Assembly: GCF_003952525.1 (NCBI RefSeq)
Contig: NZ_CP034451.1
Coordinates: forward strand, 2,046,001 to 2,110,000
DNA: 64,000 bases
Direction: 5' to 3'
Source: Mesorhizobium sp. M3A.F.Ca.ET.080.04.2.1
GTDB lineage: Bacteria; Pseudomonadota; Alphaproteobacteria; Rhizobiales; Rhizobiaceae
Position numbers and translations under genes: made by a program. Shown here one piece after another: positions 8,850 to 17,718 of the stretch. The notes under the pieces were generated by a model. It searched no databases, was not told the DNA's origin, and worked only from the letters and a program-made list of their open reading frames with translations. Within the stretch, counting starts at the first letter, position 1. Every line of letters begins with the position of its first letter.

Positions 8850-10316
8850 ATGAATATCGTCAGACGCGCACTTCTGCTGAGTTCAGGCGAACGCTACATC
8901 ACGATTGCGTTCAATTTTGCCACAATCGCCGCTGTTTCCCGCATTCTGACCCCTGTTGAAATCGGCGTTTCGGTGATCTGCCTGGCGATCCTGGGCATGG
9001 CGATGTCGGCACGCGAATTCGCCAGTTCCAGCTTCATCATCCAGCGTCCTGTTCTGAGCCGCAGGGACATTCGCGGAGCATTCAGCTTGATGCTCACCGT
9101 CTCGTTGGGGATCGCCGCCTTCCTGGTGGCAGCCGCCCCGGCATTGGCGTCCTCCTTCGAGGAGTATGAGTTGGTTCCCTACCTGCGGCTAGTGTCCGTT
9201 TGCGTGGTTGTCGATACGGTGGCCATCCAGGTGATCGCTCTGCTCCGGCGGGAAATGGCTTTCGGCAGGGTCGCCCTAATAAACGTTTCCGGAGCTGCCG
9301 CGGCAGGAATGACGACCGTGGCGCTGGCGCTGGCGGGGTTCAGCTATATGAGCTTTGCCTGGGCGTGGCTTGCAAGCAGTGTCGTCACATCGCTTCTTGC
9401 CCTTGCGCTATGGCCACACTTCTGGATGTTCAAGCCGACATTCAGCCAATGGCGCGGAATGACTGCCTTCGGCGGCTACAACGGTGCGATGGTGCTCCTG
9501 TCGAAAGGATACGAGGCGCTCCCGCCCTTACTGTTGGGCCGGCTAATATCGCCAGGAGCGGCCGCATTGTTCAGCCGCGGCCTCACGGTATGCCAGATAC
9601 CGGACAAACTAATCCTCGGCGGCGCGATGTCGGTCGTCCTTCCCGCGTTCTCGCGGTCGCTGAGGGAAGGCAGCGACCCGAAACAACCATACCTGGGCGC
9701 TCTTGAATTGATCACTTGCCTTCATTGGCCAGCGCTGCTGGCACTTGCAGCGCTGGCCTACCCGACGGTGGATACATTGCTTGGCCACCAGTGGAGGGAG
9801 GCCGCCCCGCTGGTGCAGATCATTGCCGTCGCGTCGCTCTTTTCCTTCAGCTTCGAGCTGAATTATCCGGTGATGGTTGCAATGGGTTCGATCAAGGACA
9901 TGTTCCTGCGGACGCTTATCGTCGTTCCTGTCTCGATCGCAGTCATGGCCACAGCCGTCCTGTCTGCCGGACTCCATGGCGCCGCATTGAGCTTGATGGT
10001 CATCGTGCCGTTTCAGGCATTTGTCTCCCTCAGCTTCGTGCGCCGACGGCTTTCCATCAAATGGCGCGAGATTGCGTTCGCCGTCCGCAGGAGCGCGGTC
10101 GTCGCCGGCGCAAGCATGGTTGGCTCGCTTGCCGTTCTCATGGCCAATGGCTTCAGCTTTCAGCTTTCGCTGATCCAAGCGCTCTTTGCCGGCGCGCTCG
10201 TCGCGACGGGATGGATTTGCGGCCTGCTGGTCACCCGTCATCCACTGCTGGACGAAATGGTGAACGCGCTGCGGATCTTCCGCCAAGCGGCAACGCGAGA
10301 GCGGTTCAGTTTTTGA
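8850..10316 (+). CDS. Lipid-linked oligosaccharide flippase (Wzx/polysaccharide synthase family)
   Basis: Polytopic inner-membrane protein of 488 residues with about 12-14 hydrophobic segments, of the MOP/polysaccharide transport family (RfbX/Wzx, ExoT-like). It should flip the undecaprenyl-linked repeat unit to the periplasmic face. Visible family features are the N-terminal SSGERYITIAFNFATIAAVSR, a region around LLLGRLISPGAAALFSRG, and paired helices to the end. The ATG at 8850 is chosen over the longer frame from 8754 because family similarity begins there; the ATG at 8844 is also possible. The gene points away from the acyltransferase series. Confidence 0.82.
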   Translation: MNIVRRALLLSSGERYITIAFNFATIAAVSRILTPVEIGVSVICLAILGMAMSAREFASSSFIIQRPVLSRRDIRGAFSLMLTVSLGIAAFLVAAAPALASSFEEYELVPYLRLVSVCVVVDTVAIQVIALLRREMAFGRVALINVSGAAAAGMTTVALALAGFSYMSFAWAWLASSVVTSLLALALWPHFWMFKPTFSQWRGMTAFGGYNGAMVLLSKGYEALPPLLLGRLISPGAAALFSRGLTVCQIPDKLILGGAMSVVLPAFSRSLREGSDPKQPYLGALELITCLHWPALLALAALAYPTVDTLLGHQWREAAPLVQIIAVASLFSFSFELNYPVMVAMGSIKDMFLRTLIVVPVSIAVMATAVLSAGLHGAALSLMVIVPFQAFVSLSFVRRRLSIKWREIAFAVRRSAVVAGASMVGSLAVLMANGFSFQLSLIQALFAGALVATGWICGLLVTRHPLLDEMVNALRIFRQAATRERFSF

Positions 10317-10425
10317 TCGTGTCCTGAACTGCCATTTCAGGCAGAAAGCGCCGCAAGCCCGTCGTTGAACGGTACCGTCAGGCCAGCGAATTCGATTGCG
10401 GCAATCCGGGGCTACATGAGCGCGT

Positions 10426-11394
10426 TCATCGCGACGCGCCCGACATGACTGCCGCCATGCGGCGGAGGGCGCCCTGGGTGCGGAACAGATAATCGACGGG
10501 GGGCAATATGGCCAAGGTCGGATCTAGCCCGAGGCTGTAACGTAAGAGGCTGAGCCCTGCGGACAGCTTGCCCCTGTAGAAATGCGATGCCGCCGACCAG
10601 AAGGCGGTCGCCGCGATCTGCTGCATGGCAGTGCGATGCAGGCGTTTCGAACCGGGTATGTCCCAGCCCTCTCGGCAGAAGAAGCTGTTGAATGCCGCCT
10701 CGCGCTCCTGAAGGTCGCTCAGGCGGTCATGCCACAGCACGCTCAGTTGGTTCGTGACGTGCATGCGCTGCGATACAAGCGCTCCGCGCAGCCTTGCGAC
10801 CGATCCCATGCTGGCGAGCCGCATCACCATTTCCAGGTCGTCCATATGTGTGAGATTGGCGCAATAGTAGCCCACGGATTTCTGGACAGGCGTCCGGACG
10901 AGAATTGCATGCGCCCCGGAATTTTCTCCGGCAGCAGCGCAGCACTGCCTGATGTAATCGCGTCCGCTCAAAAGACTGCCGCCCTCAGGCAGCGGGTCCA
11001 GTTCAGGCGGTATATCGCCCATGAACGGCTGCGAACTGGCCCCAAGGACGAAGGTCGCTTCCGGACAGCGTTCCAGAATCTCCATGCCGCGCCGGAGGGC
11101 GCCCGGCACAAGGATGTCGTCGGCGCACAGGATCATGAAGTAGTCAGCCCGCGCCCGGTCGATACCCTCGTTGAAAGAGGCATGAGGCCCGAGGTTGGTC
11201 TCGTGGCATACAACCTCGATCCTGCGATCCTTTTCGGCCAGGCGACGAGCCACCTCGACGCTTTTATCGATAGAGGCGTTGTCGATGATCAGCACCCTCA
11301 GATCGTCGACATCTTGGCTGACGACGCTGTTCACGCATTGGGGCAGATAATGCGCGTAGTTATAGCACGGAATGATGACGTCGACGCTGGTCAC
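10426..11394 (-). CDS. Family 2 glycosyltransferase
   Basis: Cytoplasmic, membrane-associated GT-A glycosyltransferase of 322 residues. It begins SVDVIIPCYNYAHYLPQCV, has IIDNASIDKS, and the nucleotide-sugar site LCADDILVPGALR (DD). The GTG at 11394 is the best start: AGGAG sits 6 bases upstream and the frame begins directly on the GT2 fold, while the frame open to 11508 has no SD. The donor and acceptor are unknown; it should add one sugar of the repeat unit. Confidence 0.85.
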   Translation of the reverse strand: MTSVDVIIPCYNYAHYLPQCVNSVVSQDVDDLRVLIIDNASIDKSVEVARRLAEKDRRIEVVCHETNLGPHASFNEGIDRARADYFMILCADDILVPGALRRGMEILERCPEATFVLGASSQPFMGDIPPELDPLPEGGSLLSGRDYIRQCCAAAGENSGAHAILVRTPVQKSVGYYCANLTHMDDLEMVMRLASMGSVARLRGALVSQRMHVTNQLSVLWHDRLSDLQEREAAFNSFFCREGWDIPGSKRLHRTAMQQIAATAFWSAASHFYRGKLSAGLSLLRYSLGLDPTLAILPPVDYLFRTQGALRRMAAVMSGASR

Positions 11395-11535
11395 TTCATC
11401 TCCTGCTGCCTGATCTCGTTGGTGATGGCTGCCGGGTTTCATGAAAGCAATGCATAAGCTCCAGTGCGGCCAAGTATAAGACAGCGTACCAGTCACGCAT
11501 TTCGGCAAAACGGTTGGGTAGATACGACATTAGGC

Positions 11536-12714
11536 CTAGGGTATTTGATGTCCCGCCTGCAGATCGTGCAGTGCTGCATTTGCAGTGGTGTGCGCGGCCA
11601 GCAAATCCTTCCATTGCTGCAGGAACCGATCCTTGGTTGCGGTTGCCGCCGTGTCGCGAAGAGATCGGCTCGTTTGGGCTTTCTCCTCCGGGCTTCGCGA
11701 AAGCGCTTTCCACATCGCGCCGGCAATTGCCGGGGGATGATCCGGCCGAACCTGCAAGCATTGGCCGCCCACCGCCTCCACCAGCGCACTGTCGGCTGAC
11801 ACTATCGGCAGCAATCCCATATAGGCGGCCTCCAGTGCCGGCATCCCGAAACCTTCGAGAAGGCTAGGCAGCAGGAAAGCCTCGGCGTTTGCGTAGAGCC
11901 AGCGTAGCTGTGCATCCGGCACGAAGCCCATGAGCTTCACTCCAGGAGTGGCTCTGGCAAGCTCCGCGATCTCCGCATGACCATCACCGCGCGACCCGCA
12001 TAGCACATAGTCTATCCCCTCGCGATGGAAACTGCCGTCCCGATAGGCTTTAAGGGCGGCGATCTGGTTCTTGCGGGTTTCGAATGCGCCGACCGTGAGA
12101 AAATAGCGGCTGCCGACGCCAGGGACCTTCTCCGCCGAGCCGTCGAACAGTTCGGTGCGTAGGTACAGGGGGATGGTCCGCAGGAAACAGAAATCAGAGC
12201 CGAAAAGGGACCTGAACTGCTTTGCCGAGAAATCGCTGACGAAGACGAGTCCCGGCTTGACGCGCCGGATCTTCTGATAAGCAAGTTCGTAGTTGGCGCT
12301 GGTCCGTTCGTCGTAGAGCTCGCTATGCGTCAGCGGCCCGACATCGTGGCACAGGACGATATCGTTGTCAGTCAGACGTGACCTGAGAACATAAAGCGGA
12401 TCCAGAAACAGCCGGAAGCCGCACCTTTCGACCTCGTCACGGATCAGCAGAAACTCGCTATCCTGCAGCCAGTTGATTTCCAGCATCATGAGCCGAGCCA
12501 CAATCTTGCGGACCAGGCCTTCGGGAGCGAAGGAACCCAGCCGCCAGTAGCGGATCCCGGCCCCGCCAGGGACGAATTCCCGCGTCAGATCCTTGGCAAT
12601 GTGATAGGCGCCAGTCCTGTTCAGGATCGACAGCGAGTTGTCGAAAAGAACCGTCCTGGAGGAGGCCTGTCCGCCCGCGGCGTCCAGTCGGTTTGGATCG
12701 ATCCGCTCATTCAT
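11536..12714 (-). CDS. Family 4 glycosyltransferase
   Basis: GT-B glycosyltransferase of 392 residues. The C-terminal half has FLTVGAFETRKNQIAALKAY, GFVPDAQLRWLYANAEAFLLPSL and the donor-site EGFGMPALEA (EX7E motif), typical of GT4. The ATG at 12714 has a strong AGGAGG 5 bases upstream, so the longer frame from 12771 is not used. It follows the next GT4 gene on the same strand with a 63-base gap. Specificity unknown. Confidence 0.86.
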   Translation of the reverse strand: MNERIDPNRLDAAGGQASSRTVLFDNSLSILNRTGAYHIAKDLTREFVPGGAGIRYWRLGSFAPEGLVRKIVARLMMLEINWLQDSEFLLIRDEVERCGFRLFLDPLYVLRSRLTDNDIVLCHDVGPLTHSELYDERTSANYELAYQKIRRVKPGLVFVSDFSAKQFRSLFGSDFCFLRTIPLYLRTELFDGSAEKVPGVGSRYFLTVGAFETRKNQIAALKAYRDGSFHREGIDYVLCGSRGDGHAEIAELARATPGVKLMGFVPDAQLRWLYANAEAFLLPSLLEGFGMPALEAAYMGLLPIVSADSALVEAVGGQCLQVRPDHPPAIAGAMWKALSRSPEEKAQTSRSLRDTAATATKDRFLQQWKDLLAAHTTANAALHDLQAGHQIP

Positions 12715-12777
12715 GCTGCCCTCCTGGATCAAGTCCGTCATCCACTGGGGCGCGAGAACGTGGCTGCCCACGCTGCG

Positions 12778-14049
12778 TCAACCGGCGACCTCCTCGAAAT
12801 CGGCGTCCACCTGCACCATCAGCTCGAGGTATTTCCAGGCGATCCACCGCCACGAATAGCTGCTTGCCCTAGCATGTCCCTTGGCTATCAACCACTCTCG
12901 CAGCGATGAGTTGTTCATGAGCTGACGGATCTTCTCGGCCCAGGAATGGACATCCTCGGGGTCGGCATACAAGGCCGAGTCGCCGCAGACCTCCGGGAGG
13001 CAGGGCGAGGTCGAGGCAATGACGGGACAGCCCGACGCCATTGCTTCGACCGCAGGAAGCCCAAAGCCCTCGATGCGTGACGGAAACAGGAAGCACAGAG
13101 CGCCTTCGAGCGCCTTCTTGAAATCATCATCCCCGATGCGCCCGAGGAGGACGATATTGGTCGGCAGTTTCGGGACGTAGCGAAGGATCGTGGTTTCGTC
13201 GACGTCGCCTGGCATCCAGAGGTCGAGACCCATATCGTCGAGAAGTTGGGCCACCCTGGCGAGAAGTCCCATGTTCTTGTATTCCTGATCCCGCCGGCCA
13301 AGGCAAAGGACATAGGGCCTGCCGCGATCGACGCTCAACGAGGATCTTGCTGCATCCCATCTCTTCGCGTGGTCGCTGCCATTATAGGTGACGACGATGT
13401 TTTCATCCGGGGCAATGCCGAATCCCACCAGATGGCTTCGCGACAGCTGCGAGACGGTTGTGATGCGGGCCGCCCGCCTGCCGAGCGCGGGCAGGATAAG
13501 GCGGTGCGCCCATCGGAAACCCCGTCCATAGCTCGCCGGCATAAGCCTGGTGTGCATGTCGTGAATGCATGCGATCTGGCGCCTCACCAAGACGGGAGCG
13601 AGATTACAGAAGCTCAGCAATCCACCGGGCACGTGCCTGGGCAACTGCGCCTGCACCCAGAATTGCGGGAGCCGCGGCTTGCTGAACTCGGGAACGACCC
13701 GCACCGGGATGGCGTCGAGTTGGAGCGGTTCGGAAAGCGGGCGCGGCGCCACAAGATCGATCTCGAGGTCGCGAGCGAGCGGATGCCGCTCCGAGATGAG
13801 CGCATCGAGCGCCATGGTCACCTCGCGGGCATAACGGGCCACTCCGTTCGGCCGAAGCGTCGTGAAATCTCCGTTGACGGTCCAGCGCCGTCTTGAGGTT
13901 TTCTGTTCGGCCCACCGCCAGCCGGGATGCCCGATCAGGTTTTCGGCGTTCTCGGCAAGCGACCTCGTCAATGGTATGCCGGCGCGATGCCCGTTCCACT
14001 GTTTGGGGTTCGATGGCAGCTCCGTCGCGTCGTATTCGAGTTTTGCCAT
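12778..14049 (-). CDS. Family 4 glycosyltransferase, paralogue of the gene facing it
   Basis: GT-B glycosyltransferase of 423 residues. The start is the ATG at 14049 with GAAGGGG upstream. After about 50 residues of N-terminal extension the protein aligns over its length with the plus-strand gene at 14241: RRWTVNGDF against RRWAINGRF, GVARYAREV against GVQRYAREV, then IHDMHT against IHDANV, TTVSQLS against STVSHYS. The C-terminal donor site EGFGLPAVEAMASGCPVIAS is intact. The two genes therefore arose by duplication and now sit head to head around a 191-base spacer, and may add similar sugars to successive positions. Confidence 0.85.
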   Translation of the reverse strand: MAKLEYDATELPSNPKQWNGHRAGIPLTRSLAENAENLIGHPGWRWAEQKTSRRRWTVNGDFTTLRPNGVARYAREVTMALDALISERHPLARDLEIDLVAPRPLSEPLQLDAIPVRVVPEFSKPRLPQFWVQAQLPRHVPGGLLSFCNLAPVLVRRQIACIHDMHTRLMPASYGRGFRWAHRLILPALGRRAARITTVSQLSRSHLVGFGIAPDENIVVTYNGSDHAKRWDAARSSLSVDRGRPYVLCLGRRDQEYKNMGLLARVAQLLDDMGLDLWMPGDVDETTILRYVPKLPTNIVLLGRIGDDDFKKALEGALCFLFPSRIEGFGLPAVEAMASGCPVIASTSPCLPEVCGDSALYADPEDVHSWAEKIRQLMNNSSLREWLIAKGHARASSYSWRWIAWKYLELMVQVDADFEEVAG

Positions 14050-14240
14050 GCCCCTTCCCCGGTACTTTCGGCGCCCGAGCAAAAGACTAGCATTCCCGGC
14101 GACAGCGAGGTCCTCAGACGTTTGAGGTAGAAGGCGCATCCCATCTCGCCCATCCGAATGATTTCCGCTTAGCCGGATGACCCGATGGCCATGGTGACCC
14201 GGCGTCCTCGCCGCTCCAGACTGAAGTCGAAGGGGGTGCC

Positions 14241-15371
14241 ATGGCACGGCGCTGGGCAATCAATGGACGTTTCCTGTCTCAGTCGACGACAGGCGTGCAG
14301 CGCTATGCGCGCGAGGTCGTCCATTGCCTCGACACGCTGATCGCAGAACAGGTGCCTCTGGCGCGGGGCCTGGAAGTCGCACTGCACTGTCCGCCGGAAT
14401 CGGAGGAGATGCCGCTGGCTTGCATCGGTCGCCGCGAGGTCGGCCGCGCGAGCGGCCATGTATGGGAGCAGACGCAATTGCCCGCATCGCTTGCCGGCAG
14501 CGGCCTGCTCAGCCTTTGCAACACGGGACCCTTGCTTTCGCGAAAACATATCGTCTGCATTCATGATGCGAATGTCTGGAATGCCCCGCAAAGCTACTCG
14601 CTGGCCTTCAGGAGCGCCTATAGGGCTTTGCTGCCGTGCCTCGGCAAGTCCGCATGCAGCCTCTCAACCGTTTCCCACTACTCAATGGGCGAGTTGGTCC
14701 GCCGCGGCGTCATCCCCGCGCAACGGGCTTTCGTGGCTCCGAACGGCCATGAGCATGCCCTGCGATGGAACCCTGAACATTCGTCGGCGACACGAAAGGC
14801 AGCCTCGCGCAACACCATCGTCATGGTCGGCAGCACGACTCCTCACAAGAATGTGGGGCTTGTCCTCAACATGGCTGGGCGCCTAGCCGAAGCCGGGCTC
14901 GAGATCGCCATTGTCGGCATGTCTCAGCCGCACGTCTTCAAGTCGGGACAAGCCAGGATCGATGCCCAAAACGTCCATTGGCTGGGCCGTATCTCCGACG
15001 GCCAGTTGGCGGCATTGCTGGGAGAGTCGCTGTGCCTGGCCTTTCCCTCGCTCACGGAGGGCTTCGGCTTGCCCGCCCTCGAGGCGATGGCTCTCGGCTG
15101 CCCGGTGGTGGTTTCCGACCGAGCGAGCCTTCCTGAAGTCTGCGGCAGCTCGGCGCTGTTTGCGCCTCCGGACGAACCCGACGCCTGGTTCGACTGCTTC
15201 ATGCAGCTCCACAATTCCCATTCCCTGCGCCTGCAGATGATCAGCAAGGGGCGGGCGAGAGCCTCGGCATACAGCTGGAGGGCGACGGCCCTGCGCTATC
15301 TCGAAGCGATGGCCGCCGCCGACGGCATCGATACGCAGACCAGGATCGTCAGGGTTCGCGAACTCACCTGA
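14241..15371 (+). CDS. Family 4 glycosyltransferase, paralogue of the gene facing it
   Basis: GT-B glycosyltransferase of 376 residues, with AAGGGGG ahead of its ATG. The C-terminal half has VGSTTPHKNVGLVL, LGRISDGQLAALLGES and EGFGLPALEAMALGCPVVVS (EX7E). It lacks the N-terminal extension of its divergent paralogue. Its stop codon overlaps the end of the convergent GT4 gene at 15364 by 8 bases. It should extend the EPS repeat unit; donor unknown. Confidence 0.86.
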   Translation: MARRWAINGRFLSQSTTGVQRYAREVVHCLDTLIAEQVPLARGLEVALHCPPESEEMPLACIGRREVGRASGHVWEQTQLPASLAGSGLLSLCNTGPLLSRKHIVCIHDANVWNAPQSYSLAFRSAYRALLPCLGKSACSLSTVSHYSMGELVRRGVIPAQRAFVAPNGHEHALRWNPEHSSATRKAASRNTIVMVGSTTPHKNVGLVLNMAGRLAEAGLEIAIVGMSQPHVFKSGQARIDAQNVHWLGRISDGQLAALLGESLCLAFPSLTEGFGLPALEAMALGCPVVVSDRASLPEVCGSSALFAPPDEPDAWFDCFMQLHNSHSLRLQMISKGRARASAYSWRATALRYLEAMAAADGIDTQTRIVRVRELT

Positions 15372-16596
15372 TCTCGTGCAATGCCTGGACGGTCGCAAGC
15401 GATTCCAGGATGGCGCGGTCGAAGTTCTCTTCGGAAAACCGTTCCGCATTCCTGGAGCAGGCGCCGGGCGCGATCGCGAGGCTGTTCTCCTCGAACAGTT
15501 CGACCGCATCCTTGAGGTGATCGACCGTCTGGGCCTTGAACAGTACGCCCGTCGGCTCCGGCGATGAGCCGAGGCGGCGCACGATGTCGACTGCCCCGCC
15601 GCGGCCGAAAGCGATCAGTGGCGTTCCGCAGGCCTGCGCCTCGGCCAGGGCTATGCCAAAGTCCTCGCAGCCCGCAAAGACCATCGCCTTCGCGCGCGCC
15701 ACGGTATCCACGTAGTCCTGCCGGGGCAGGTAACCGGAAAAACTGATGTTGGGGCCGGCAAGCGCGCGCAGGCTGGCCGATTGCTGCCCTTCGCCAACAA
15801 TCACCAGGCGCCGCTGCGGCATTTCGTTGAAGGCGCGGATGACCAGGTCCGTGCGCTTATATGGAGCCAGAAAGGATGCCGAAACGTAGTAGTCGTCCTT
15901 ATCCTCCACGCAGGGTAGTTCGGCGAGCGCAACCGGCGGAAAGACGACGCGTGCGTCGCGTCCGTAGATGTGCTGGATCCGGGAGCGAACGTAGGTCGAG
16001 TTCGCCAGCATCAGGTCCGGACCGTGCGCGGTCCTCGTGTCCCACGTCCTCAGACGATGGAGCATGTACCGGTAGAGCATACCCTTGGGCCCGAAGCCAA
16101 GCCGCCCCTGCTGGAGATAGGAAAACTGCTCATCCCAGGCGTAGCGGGCGGGGCTATGCACATAGCAAAGATGAGGTTGGTCCGGCCGCGTGATCACGCC
16201 ACGCGAGAATGCGGCTGAAGACGAGATCACCGCGTCGTACCCAGTCACGTCGAACTGCTCGATCAGAAAGGGACAGAGAAAGAACAGCGAGCGGTAGAAT
16301 TTCTGCACCATCGGGAGCCGATTGGCCGCGGAGGTGTGGAATTCCACGTCGCGAAAATACTGTTCCTTCACCTCCGCAGTCAGGAAATCGAAAAGCGTGA
16401 AGATTTCAGCATTGGGGAACTGCTTGCAGATTTGCGCCAGGACCCGTTCGCCTCCGCGGAAGTTCGGGCACCAGTCGTGAACGACGGCTATCCTTGCTTG
16501 TCTGTCGACGCGAAGCTCCGGCGCGTCGGGGAGTTCGTCGATGGGCATCTCGATCTTGGCGGCGACCGCCAAATCGGAAGAGCGTTCGTGGAGCAT
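15364..16596 (-). CDS. Family 4 glycosyltransferase
   Basis: GT-B glycosyltransferase of 410 residues, of the type common in rhizobial and enterobacterial polysaccharide clusters (WbaZ/mannosyltransferase-like). It begins RIAVVHDWCPNFRGGERVL, has CYVHSPARYAWDE and FLAPYKRTDLVIRAF, and ends with GCEDFGIALAEAQACGTPLI. The ATG at 16596 has GAGAGG 4 bases upstream and is preferred over the frame open to 16653. Given the GDP-mannose genes downstream, a mannosyl donor is plausible but not shown. Confidence 0.85.
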   Translation of the reverse strand: MLHERSSDLAVAAKIEMPIDELPDAPELRVDRQARIAVVHDWCPNFRGGERVLAQICKQFPNAEIFTLFDFLTAEVKEQYFRDVEFHTSAANRLPMVQKFYRSLFFLCPFLIEQFDVTGYDAVISSSAAFSRGVITRPDQPHLCYVHSPARYAWDEQFSYLQQGRLGFGPKGMLYRYMLHRLRTWDTRTAHGPDLMLANSTYVRSRIQHIYGRDARVVFPPVALAELPCVEDKDDYYVSASFLAPYKRTDLVIRAFNEMPQRRLVIVGEGQQSASLRALAGPNISFSGYLPRQDYVDTVARAKAMVFAGCEDFGIALAEAQACGTPLIAFGRGGAVDIVRRLGSSPEPTGVLFKAQTVDHLKDAVELFEENSLAIAPGACSRNAERFSEENFDRAILESLATVQALHEIR

Positions 16597-16843
16597 GGAT
16601 CCTCTCGCACCAATAGACCCCGCAATCTCCGTTCCACGGAACGCTTCGGGCAAGTTGTCCGATCGGGTATCGACTGCTTCGCGCGCATGCTTGCCTCATC
16701 CTTATGGCTGGGACGTTCACCGGCGGGAATACTCCGAAAGCCTAGGCCCGGAGGTAGGCCCGGCTGGTTTCGTCACCTTTTATGCATGCTGTTTCGCTCC
16801 GCTGATCGGTCTAGCCTCGTGCAAACCGACGCGTGGATCGAGC

Positions 16844-17716
16844 ATGAAACTTGCAGTGATCATCCCGACCCTCGGCCGCAAGGAACAGCTCGCGCGCTTG
16901 CTTGCCTATCTGGGCGGCCAGACGAGGCTTCCCGACGAGGTCATATTGTCGGCGCCCGGCTCCGCGCATGTCGAGCTGCCGGAAAGCTGCCCTTTCGCCT
17001 TGTCGCTGGTGTTCGGGCCGGTGGGATTGTGCGCACAGCGCAACACCGCTCTGGCATCCTGCCTGGGACGGTTTGACGTCATCACATTCTTCGATGACGA
17101 CTTCGTTCCCTCCGCGGATTATCTGGAGCAGGTCGAGAAGGCGTTCGCGGAAAACGGCGGATGGGCCGTGGTGATGGGGCACGTCGTCAGGGACGGAGCC
17201 GGCAATGCAGGCCTGACCTGGCAAGATGCCGAAGCGGCGCTGCGCGAGGCCGCGGGCAAAAGACCTGACGAACCATCGGTGGTCGACCATGTCGGCGCTT
17301 ACGGGTGCAACATGTCCGTTCGCTGCTCGCTCGTTGGCGATCTGCGCTTTGACGAGCGCCTCGTCCTTTACGGCTGGCAGGAAGACATTGATTTCACCAG
17401 CCAACTGAGAGCCAGGGGCCGAGTGGTCTGTGTGACGTCGATCAGAGGCGTCCATCTCGGCATCAAGACAGGACGCGTAAGCGGAGAGCGGTTCGGCTAC
17501 TCCCAGGTCGCCAATCCCATCTATCTGATCAGGAAAGGCTCCGTTCCAGCTTCTTTCGTGCTTCCGCTGATGTTCAGGAACATTGCGGCCAACCTCGCAA
17601 AGAGCCTGCGGCCGGAGCCCTATGTCGACCGCAGGGGCAGGTTGAGAGGCAACATGCTGGCGATCCGCCATGTCGCCATGGGACGGATCGAACCCGAATA
17701 CATCCTGAAGATCTGA
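16844..17716 (+). CDS. Family 2 glycosyltransferase
   Basis: GT-A glycosyltransferase of 290 residues starting LAVIIPTLGRKEQLARLLAY, with FFDDDFVPSADYLEQV as the metal and nucleotide site (DDD near residue 84) and LVLYGWQEDIDFTSQLRARG as the acceptor-side motif (ED). The ATG at 16844 begins right at the fold; the frame upstream to 16541 overlaps the opposite gene and is not coding. The ExoF-like gene follows after two bases, so the two are probably co-transcribed. Confidence 0.85.
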   Translation: MKLAVIIPTLGRKEQLARLLAYLGGQTRLPDEVILSAPGSAHVELPESCPFALSLVFGPVGLCAQRNTALASCLGRFDVITFFDDDFVPSADYLEQVEKAFAENGGWAVVMGHVVRDGAGNAGLTWQDAEAALREAAGKRPDEPSVVDHVGAYGCNMSVRCSLVGDLRFDERLVLYGWQEDIDFTSQLRARGRVVCVTSIRGVHLGIKTGRVSGERFGYSQVANPIYLIRKGSVPASFVLPLMFRNIAANLAKSLRPEPYVDRRGRLRGNMLAIRHVAMGRIEPEYILKI

Positions 17717-17718
17717 CG

